DNA of 64,000 bases from Alphaproteobacteria bacterium (GTDB lineage: Bacteria; Pseudomonadota; Alphaproteobacteria; RF32; CAG-239), in contig JAFXPE010000042.1 in assembly GCA_017528205.1 (NCBI GenBank), positions 16,347-80,346 on the forward strand. Reading direction: 5' to 3'. The notes under the pieces are model-generated. The model ran no database searches and was not told the origin of the DNA. It saw only the letters and a list, made by a program, of their open reading frames with translations. Shown here one piece after another: positions 57,875 through 64,000 of the stretch (position 1 is the first letter of the stretch; each line of letters opens with the position of its first letter). The position numbers and the translations under genes were made by a program.

Positions 57875-59095
57875 ATGTTTAAACCGGAATATCTGGATAT
57901 GTCTAAAATCGTTCATTCGGCAAAGGTTGTGCGCCTTTTTGATGCTGTTGAAGAACAAGGAGGTATAATCAGATTCGTCGGCGGTGCGGTGCGTGATACA
58001 CTGGCCGGATTAAGCGGATTTGATTTGGACTTGGCAACCAATCTTTCGCCGGACGAATTAACTGAAGCCTGCCAAAACAACGGGCTGAAAACAATTTCCA
58101 TCGGCTTAAAACAAGCAACTGTGGGGGTGCTGATTGATGAAGAAGTGCTGGAAGTTGCCTCTTTGCGCCGTAGTGTTAAAGACGAATCCGGACATTATCA
58201 AATAGAGTTTACCGATGATTGGGAAGCCGATGCCGCACGCCGTGACTTAACCATCAACGCCGTTTATGCCGACCTGAAAGGTAACGTTTTCGATTATTAC
58301 AACGGTATTGATGACTTAGAAGCCGGAATCGTGCGTTTTATCGGCAATCCGGAAGAACGAATCGAAGAAGACAATTTGCGTATTATGCGTTTTTTCCGTT
58401 TTTATGCCCGTTTCGGAAAAACAGATATGGATAAAAACGCGCTGGCGGCTTGTGTGAAACTTAAAGACACTTTACGCAACGTGGCAATCGAACGCGTGCG
58501 TGACGAGCTCTTCAAGCTGTTGATTGCACCTAAGGCCGCACCGACTATGAAAATTTTGTTTGATAACGATATTTTGAGCTTTTTCTTGCCGAAATCAACT
58601 CATCTCGACGCCTTACAACGTCTGGCCAAATTGATTAGCGACGCGCAGTACGAAGGCAATTTTTTGCGACGGTTGTTTGTGCTTTATCAGCCAAGCGCCG
58701 CAAAAGCGGAAAATTTAGCCAACACTTTGCGCTTTACTAAAAAGCAAAAAGAAACTTTTGTGAGCTGGGCCAAAATAGATTTGCATCCGGAAAATATTAT
58801 GTCGGCGCAATCGCGGCAAAACTTTATTTACCGTTACGGTAAGCAATTTTGCATTGATAAAGTGCTCATCGGGGCGGCAATTTACGGTTATGAAAACATC
58901 AATGTCACAAAATTGCTTAAAGAAATAGAAGATACGATAGTCCCGATTTTTCCGGTTCGCGGGCGCGATATTGTTAATGCCGGCATAACCGGTGATCGCA
59001 AAATCGGCAAAATTTTGGATAAACTCGAGCGACAATGGATTGATTCCGATTTTAAGATGACACGTGACGAACTCTTAAAAATGATAGCAGATTAA
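57875..59095 (+). CDS. cca: CCA tRNA nucleotidyltransferase
   Basis: Adds or repairs the CCA end of tRNAs. The 406-residue class II nucleotidyltransferase shows RFVGGAVRDTLAGLSGFDLDLATN (G-G-x-V-R-D and D-x-D metal ligands), DDWEADAARRDLTINAVYADL and RIMRFFRFYARFG. Length is typical of alphaproteobacterial Cca/PcnB family proteins; a poly(A) polymerase is less likely given the short C-terminus. The AGAGG upstream supports the start. A terminator follows. Confidence 0.9.
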   Translation: MFKPEYLDMSKIVHSAKVVRLFDAVEEQGGIIRFVGGAVRDTLAGLSGFDLDLATNLSPDELTEACQNNGLKTISIGLKQATVGVLIDEEVLEVASLRRSVKDESGHYQIEFTDDWEADAARRDLTINAVYADLKGNVFDYYNGIDDLEAGIVRFIGNPEERIEEDNLRIMRFFRFYARFGKTDMDKNALAACVKLKDTLRNVAIERVRDELFKLLIAPKAAPTMKILFDNDILSFFLPKSTHLDALQRLAKLISDAQYEGNFLRRLFVLYQPSAAKAENLANTLRFTKKQKETFVSWAKIDLHPENIMSAQSRQNFIYRYGKQFCIDKVLIGAAIYGYENINVTKLLKEIEDTIVPIFPVRGRDIVNAGITGDRKIGKILDKLERQWIDSDFKMTRDELLKMIAD

Positions 59096-59098
59096 AAG

Positions 59099-59124
59099 AA
59101 AACCCTCCGCTTGGAGGGTTTTTG
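59099..59124. terminator. terminator after cca
   Basis: AACCCTCC and GGAGGGTT form a perfect 8-bp stem with GCTT loop, followed by TTTT. It can also serve the convergent minus-strand gene. Confidence 0.88.
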
Positions 59125-59145
59125 TTGTACAAACATTTTGCAGTT

Positions 59146-59868
59146 TTATTTAGGTTGCTGCTTGGCCTTTATTTTTTCAACAACTCCCGGCGTAACATCA
59201 ATTACATAATTGGTATTGACCGCCACCGACTTGTTGATAAAAATTGTCGGAATGTTGTTTTCGGTAGCATATTCCGCCAAAGCTTCATTGATTTGCTGCA
59301 ATGATTCCTGCATGGCGCGAGAATAAGCTTCCAATAAATCATCCCGTTTCATTTGCAACGGTTTCAAAGTCAGGTTCAGCATTTTGGCCTTTACCGCCTC
59401 GTCTTTAATGGACTTAATGGTGGCCTGAGCATCTTTAACCTGTGCATCTAACTCGTTTATGTCTTCTTCAAATTTTTGATTGGCATCTTTAACACCGGTG
59501 TTTTGAACCGCTTCATCCATATTAAAAATATAAATTCTGCGGTTGTTGTCCACATTTTGCGATACAGTGTTTTCTACCTTGGAAACATGCTGTTCCAAAA
59601 CGGAAATGCGATTTGCCAAATTATTGTTGCGACAATACAAAACTACGCTGGCAATAATCAACGCCGAAGTAGCCACAAGCCAAGCCAGATTTTTCTTTTC
59701 TTCGCCAAAGCAAAACTTCTTGCCGATAATTTCGACCTTTTCCGGTGCAACAACCGGCTCTTCGACTTCAGATTTTATTTCGGTTTCAATAACTTCGGTT
59801 GCGGTTGTTTCCGACGTTGTTTGGTCTTCTACCATAATTTTATCCTGTTTTTTTGTTTTATGTGCCAT
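59146..59868 (-). CDS. membrane-anchored Skp/OmpH-like chaperone candidate
   Basis: A 240-residue protein with a Thr/Glu-rich cytoplasmic N-terminus, one transmembrane helix at ~59-77 (NLAWLVATSALIIASVVLYC) and a periplasmic coiled-coil (residues ~85-200). It resembles Skp/OmpH: RRIYIFNMDEAVQNT, long helical arms, then NNIPTIFINKSVAVNTNYVIDVTPGVVEKI, the usual return strand. Skp binds unfolded outer-membrane proteins. The gene directly follows the giant trimeric autotransporter on the same strand, so it may be a dedicated, inner-membrane-tethered chaperone. Start follows AAGGAATACATAA. The family call is by fold pattern. Confidence 0.72.
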   Translation of the reverse strand: MAHKTKKQDKIMVEDQTTSETTATEVIETEIKSEVEEPVVAPEKVEIIGKKFCFGEEKKNLAWLVATSALIIASVVLYCRNNNLANRISVLEQHVSKVENTVSQNVDNNRRIYIFNMDEAVQNTGVKDANQKFEEDINELDAQVKDAQATIKSIKDEAVKAKMLNLTLKPLQMKRDDLLEAYSRAMQESLQQINEALAEYATENNIPTIFINKSVAVNTNYVIDVTPGVVEKIKAKQQPK

Positions 59869-59886
59869 TTATGTATTCCTTAAAAA

Positions 59887-59916
59887 GATATAGGGAGAGA
59901 AGTCCCTCCCTATATC
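59887..59916 (-). terminator. hairpin between the autotransporter and the Skp-like gene
   Basis: GATATAGGGA and TCCCTATATC form a perfect 10-bp stem, followed on the minus strand by a run of T's and the Skp-like ribosome site AAGG. It may partially terminate transcription so that less chaperone than adhesin is made. Confidence 0.75.
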
Positions 59917-59931
59917 CGGATTTATATTTAA

Positions 59932-62900
59932 TTAAAAGGAGTAGGTTACACCCATACGATATCCTGCGTCGCGGCTGTTACCCCAAGCCACACCGGCATT
60001 GAGCATCAAGTTGTCGGTTATGTGATGGAAACCACCGACCGCAACTGCGCCGTGTCCGCTGTATGCGCCTGTGCCGAGCGAGAGTGAAGTGTTGCCGTGA
60101 GCACGCGGGTTCGGTACCAAGGCCGACATTGCTGCCATGGATGCCATTCCGGCGCGTACTTCATGATGCAACTCTTTCAAGTCTCTCCATGTGGTATTCA
60201 CGGCTCCTGACAACTGATACATATCTGCATCCAATACTCTGACTGCATCAGTCAAGTTGCCGGCATCAGAAACAAGGAAGGTTCCTTTCAAATCTTCAAT
60301 GTTACCGACTGCCGCGTTAACCGCCGCAATGTTGGCGTTAACAGTCTTGGTTGCGCTAACACCGTTAATTAAGTTTTCACCTAAATCAGCGGCCGTACCA
60401 ATATTAGACGCAACCTGACTGATGGTGCTGGCAATGTTGCGGTTTTGAATTGCCGCTTCATCGTAGTTAACCGACATGGTATTGGTAATATCCTTACGAT
60501 TACCGATAGCCGCGTCAATAGCAGTCAAGTGTTGTTCAACCGTAGTACCGCTGGCCAGGTTGCCGTTGTATTTGCTACCTAACTTGGTGGCTAAGCCGTG
60601 AATTTGTCCCAAAGTACCGTCGAGGTTATTCAAAGCCTCAACCACGCTCTTCGGAGCATTTTCAGCCGTAGCTTCTTTGCCATTGGTTAAATTCTTCAAA
60701 TCTAACGACAAGTTCTTCAAATCACCGATAGCCGCGTTAACCGAAGCAATATTCTTGTTGACGCTGTTTTCGGCGCTGATACCGTTGGCTCCGTTACCGG
60801 AAGCATCAACACCCAGATCCTCAATCGTGCCGATATTGCTGTTAACTTGCTCAATTGCACCTGAGAGCGAATCTGCTGAAATTGTGCCGTAAGTTACCGC
60901 CTTGTCATTGCTGATTTGGGCAGACCACTTACCGTCTTGATCAAATTCTCCTCCCATACCGGCTTCAACATTGGCTGCCAGCGAGTTCATAGCTTTGGTC
61001 AAATTATCTTTATCGCTGATGGCGTTGTGTGTCAAATCGCCCATATCACCGATGTTATCCGCGTTTTGAGCCACTTGAGCATCAACTGCCGCCATGTCGG
61101 TAGCCACAACACCGGTATTGGCGTATCTGCCGTTAACTCCGGCCACATTACCTAAGGCGATATCAATCTTATCAAACGCATCGGTTACATTATCACCACT
61201 GGCAACTACATTTTCGTTAGTAAATGTTCTGTCGCCGATGGCATCGTTCAACGAGCCTAAGTGGTCAGCAACTGTTGCCTCACCGTCAGCACCCTTGCTC
61301 GAGAGGTTAGCACCGGTCAATCCGGCCGCATCACCAACCGTGGCATTTATGGTAGCTACCGTAGCCACAGCCTTATCGGCATCAGCGTAGTCCGATGTTA
61401 CCGGTTTCGTACCGGTGTCAATCTTGTTGACCACATTCTCGCCCAACTTCAAGCTGTTTTTAAATTCACCGCTCAAAGCGTCGATATTACCGCCGGCAAT
61501 CGTAACCTTGCTTTCGCCGCTGCCGACTTCAACCTTTTCACCGAATGTACCGGTCTTGGCTTCAATACCCTCAACATCGATAGCATCTGCGGTTACTTTA
61601 CCGTTACCGATAATAACCTGTTTGCCGTCACTGCCGGTGGTGGTAATCACGCCGTCGGCAATCTCAACTTTTGTATTGTCGGCACCGGTTGAAGTGATTG
61701 AGCCATCTTTGCCGAGTGTTACGTTTGTGCCGTCTGTCGAGCCGACAACCACACTCTCACTGGCCGTAACCGTACCATCATCTATCGTAACGTGCTTACC
61801 GTTGGCATCGCCGAAGGTAGCCGCACCGTCAACCTGCAAGTCGCCGTGCGCCGTAATATTTCCGGTAGCTTCAATATTGCCATTTGCAATTGCAACCGTG
61901 TCATCACCCGTACCGATGGTAGCAGACGTATCAATCTGCGCCGTCTTAGTTTCAACAGCATCTGAGGTTACCTTACCGTCAGCTTCAATGTTGCCGTCGG
62001 CAATCTTAACTTGCGATTCTCCTTCTTTGCCGATAGTCGCCGAGCTGTCGATTTGTGCCGTCTTAGTTACAACTTCAGAAGACGATACCTTACCGTCGGC
62101 ATAAACATTACCGTTCATTATGGTAACTTGTTTGCCGTTTTCGGTTCCGATATTTGCCATGCCGTCAACTTGCAGATCGCCATGCGAGGTCATATCTCCG
62201 GTAGTCTCAACGCCACCTTCGGAGATAGTTACCTTGTCGGTTCCGTCACCGATTTCGACTTTGCTCTTACCGCCTTCGCTAAAGTCTGAAGTTACGGTTA
62301 TACCGAACTCTTTGTTACCGTATGTATCTTTCGAACCGATAACAATTGTTTGCTTGCCGCTATCATCGTTATCAATCTTGATACCGCTCGAACGCTTAGT
62401 GTTATCATCAGCCGTCAACAATTCAATGATTTCGTTCTGATTATCGATATCCAAACCGCTCTTAACATCACCGTTGTCTCTTTCAGCACCGAGATTTATC
62501 TTCTGATTTATGGCATCCATATCCAAAGCGGTTTTGTCGCCATTATCCTTTTGAGCGGCAATTTCAACTGTTCTGCCTTCGGTGTCGATTTTAGCTCCGG
62601 CAATCAACTCTTCGCTGCTGCCAACGCTTTGTGTCTTACCAATGGTTATGGTCTTGGCTTCATCGCCGATAACCATATCTGCCGGAATGTGATTGCCCTG
62701 TTCGTCAACAGTGTAACCGGCAAGTTTGCTGTCGGTGTACGCCTTGGCTTCCTCTATAGCATCGCCGGATGCTTCGTCGATCTTGGTATTCAGACTTGCT
62801 AACTTGGTAGCCACATCGTCTCCAATTATTTGTGTTACACTTGCTACATTTCCGACAATCTTATCTATGCTCATCAGATTCATGGCAACAGTGTTGTCTG

Positions 62901-64000
62901 CGCTAAACGGTTCTGCCGTGATGTTCACACCGGAGGTTATCGTGCCGATAATCTCACCTAAGTGTTCAACATTGTGCGTTAAGGTTGCACCGGTCGATTT
63001 ATCTATGTTGGCATATGTATTGTTATCCCAACCGCCGATGAGGCTTTGCAAGTCAGATATATTTCCGGCGTTGGTTGCAATCTTGCTCGCAACGGTGTCA
63101 CCTGCAGCCCAACCGCTGGTGTCGCCAATCTTGTCGCCCAAGTTCTCAATGTTATCCGCCAAACTCAAGTTTGCATCCACATTTTTATGACCGGCTTCAA
63201 GCGTACCGACATCTTCGGCAACATCAACAATCGCCTTATCCAGACTCTGCATATTTTGTGAAATGCTCATACCGGTATCGAGATGTTCAAGCGAGCCGCT
63301 GGCATCAAATGTACCAATCTTATCGCCCAAATCTTCAACATTGGCGGTTAAGCTCTTGCGCTGGTCAATGTTATCATGCGAAGTGGTGGTATCCCAACTA
63401 CCAACATGATTTTTGAGGATCTCAATTTCACCACTGCCCGAATCTATCATACCGTGCAAGCTCGTCAACTTGGTGGCCACATCACCGCCGGTAATCTTGC
63501 CGGCGCCATTGGCGTCAGACAAATTACCAATCATGGTATCTAACTTCTCTAAGTTCTTGGCTACCGTGTTGTCGGTGGTGTTAAACGCACCGCCGTTGAT
63601 GTTACCCTTGGTCTGAGCCGTCGGCTTCATCTCGCCCAACTTATCGTCAAGAGTAGACATATCCGCCGCAATATCATAAACTTGCGAATCCAAAGCACCA
63701 AGTTTGCCTGCAACATCTGTGGCATTACCCATATAGTGTCCGGTTGCACCGGCGATATTGCCAAGCGTGGTATTTATGGTGCCGATACTGTCGGTATTGT
63801 TCTTAGTTTGAGTGTCAACCGCGCTGATTGCCGCTACCAAATTGCCGGCATTCTTCGCGTAGTTGGTATTTGCCAACTCGCTCATAGTACCGATATTGCT
63901 TGTATTGGTGGCAATATTGCTTTCAGCAGTATCCATACGACCTTCAAGTGAATCTATATCGCCCTCAGCCGTACCCATACGAGTAGTCAAAGCGCTGATA
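59932..64000 (-). CDS. trimeric autotransporter adhesin (YadA-like), C-terminal part (truncated by window edge)
   Basis: The frame is open to the right edge; over 1,350 residues are present and the signal peptide is outside. The end is a YadA-type membrane anchor: LPNPRAHGNTSLSLGTGAYSGHGAVAVGGFHHITDNLMLNAGVAWGNSRDAGYRMGVTYSF, with four beta strands and a final Phe. Before it is a coiled-coil of TAA type with repeated NIG/NLG-x-L modules (e.g. VNANIAAVNAAVGNIEDLKG). A central beta-roll-like region (~residues 480-870) has tandem ~35-residue repeats such as VKIADGNIEADGKVTSDAVE and TAQIDTSATIG. The N-terminal 470 residues return to coiled-coil repeats (IENLGDKIGD, VEDLGDKIGT). It would project as a trimeric surface fibre. 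Internal near-identity of repeats favours copy-number change. Confidence 0.92.
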   Translation of the reverse strand, partial: ISALTTRMGTAEGDIDSLEGRMDTAESNIATNTSNIGTMSELANTNYAKNAGNLVAAISAVDTQTKNNTDSIGTINTTLGNIAGATGHYMGNATDVAGKLGALDSQVYDIAADMSTLDDKLGEMKPTAQTKGNINGGAFNTTDNTVAKNLEKLDTMIGNLSDANGAGKITGGDVATKLTSLHGMIDSGSGEIEILKNHVGSWDTTTSHDNIDQRKSLTANVEDLGDKIGTFDASGSLEHLDTGMSISQNMQSLDKAIVDVAEDVGTLEAGHKNVDANLSLADNIENLGDKIGDTSGWAAGDTVASKIATNAGNISDLQSLIGGWDNNTYANIDKSTGATLTHNVEHLGEIIGTITSGVNITAEPFSADNTVAMNLMSIDKIVGNVASVTQIIGDDVATKLASLNTKIDEASGDAIEEAKAYTDSKLAGYTVDEQGNHIPADMVIGDEAKTITIGKTQSVGSSEELIAGAKIDTEGRTVEIAAQKDNGDKTALDMDAINQKINLGAERDNGDVKSGLDIDNQNEIIELLTADDNTKRSSGIKIDNDDSGKQTIVIGSKDTYGNKEFGITVTSDFSEGGKSKVEIGDGTDKVTISEGGVETTGDMTSHGDLQVDGMANIGTENGKQVTIMNGNVYADGKVSSSEVVTKTAQIDSSATIGKEGESQVKIADGNIEADGKVTSDAVETKTAQIDTSATIGTGDDTVAIANGNIEATGNITAHGDLQVDGAATFGDANGKHVTIDDGTVTASESVVVGSTDGTNVTLGKDGSITSTGADNTKVEIADGVITTTGSDGKQVIIGNGKVTADAIDVEGIEAKTGTFGEKVEVGSGESKVTIAGGNIDALSGEFKNSLKLGENVVNKIDTGTKPVTSDYADADKAVATVATINATVGDAAGLTGANLSSKGADGEATVADHLGSLNDAIGDRTFTNENVVASGDNVTDAFDKIDIALGNVAGVNGRYANTGVVATDMAAVDAQVAQNADNIGDMGDLTHNAISDKDNLTKAMNSLAANVEAGMGGEFDQDGKWSAQISNDKAVTYGTISADSLSGAIEQVNSNIGTIEDLGVDASGNGANGISAENSVNKNIASVNAAIGDLKNLSLDLKNLTNGKEATAENAPKSVVEALNNLDGTLGQIHGLATKLGSKYNGNLASGTTVEQHLTAIDAAIGNRKDITNTMSVNYDEAAIQNRNIASTISQVASNIGTAADLGENLINGVSATKTVNANIAAVNAAVGNIEDLKGTFLVSDAGNLTDAVRVLDADMYQLSGAVNTTWRDLKELHHEVRAGMASMAAMSALVPNPRAHGNTSLSLGTGAYSGHGAVAVGGFHHITDNLMLNAGVAWGNSRDAGYRMGVTYSF

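Overview
The window looks like a chromosomal segment of a host-associated alphaproteobacterium of moderate-to-low GC. The assignment rests on gene content and order: mutM, an exported gene, rpsT and then dnaA-dnaN-recF; a PopZ-like (DUF2497) gene beside valS with tolC nearby; a ChpT-like phosphotransferase, the hallmark of the CckA-ChpT-CtrA relay; ialB beside rlmN; and trmFO. A secreted serpin, a very large trimeric autotransporter, single pilin-like proteins and glycosyltransferases suggest life on or in an animal host. The species cannot be named from the sequence alone. I see no tRNA, rRNA, CRISPR array, prophage or transposase gene.

Layout. 1-5.7 kb: tail of a 5'-nucleotidase, a trmFO operon ending in a squalene/phytoene synthase relative, an exported protein and ChpT. 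5.7-12.4 kb: a short tandem repeat, an OmpA-type lipoprotein, valS, a short PopZ-like gene, an inserted serpin and tolC. 12.5-21.3 kb: glycogen phosphorylase, Lon, two envelope proteins, a DUF1294 membrane protein and a DUF4139 protein. 21.3-27.4 kb: sufBCD, a pilin-like gene, a secreted nuclease and an exported protein. 27.5-33.4 kb: a long minus-strand run containing a four-gene cassette (MJ0619/Tes-like radical SAM enzyme, small membrane protein, Lgt-like protein, ICMT-like protein), then galE, terC and a phosphohistidine-phosphatase-like gene. 33.4-37 kb: dnaB behind a perfect DnaA box, two YkgJ/YcgN-type cysteine-cluster proteins around a GIY-YIG gene, and a YgjP-type metallopeptidase. 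37-42.7 kb: an accessory zone with a porin-like protein, a second GIY-YIG gene framed by inverted repeats, a DegT aminotransferase, an unknown HExxH protein, a macro-domain protein and a duplicated tail of a J-domain gene. 42.8-48.7 kb: mutM, rpsT, dnaA, dnaN, recF. 48.7-55 kb: three glycosyltransferases, another pilin-like gene and enolase. 55-64 kb: dCMP deaminase, a NarL-type regulator, rlmN, ialB, cca, a membrane-anchored Skp-like protein and the C-terminal 1,350 or more residues of a trimeric autotransporter.

Most notable. (1) The radical SAM / Lgt-like / ICMT-like cassette is a good candidate for an uncharacterised membrane-lipid modification pathway. (2) A family of about 100-bp intergenic palindromes with GTCATTCTGAG-type ends recurs; two copies are flanked by direct repeats that include terminator sequence, and both GIY-YIG genes have such an end just downstream. 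(3) A macro-domain gene lies between an intact J-domain gene and a displaced copy of that gene's last codons. (4) A serpin interrupts the conserved tolC-popZ-valS neighbourhood.
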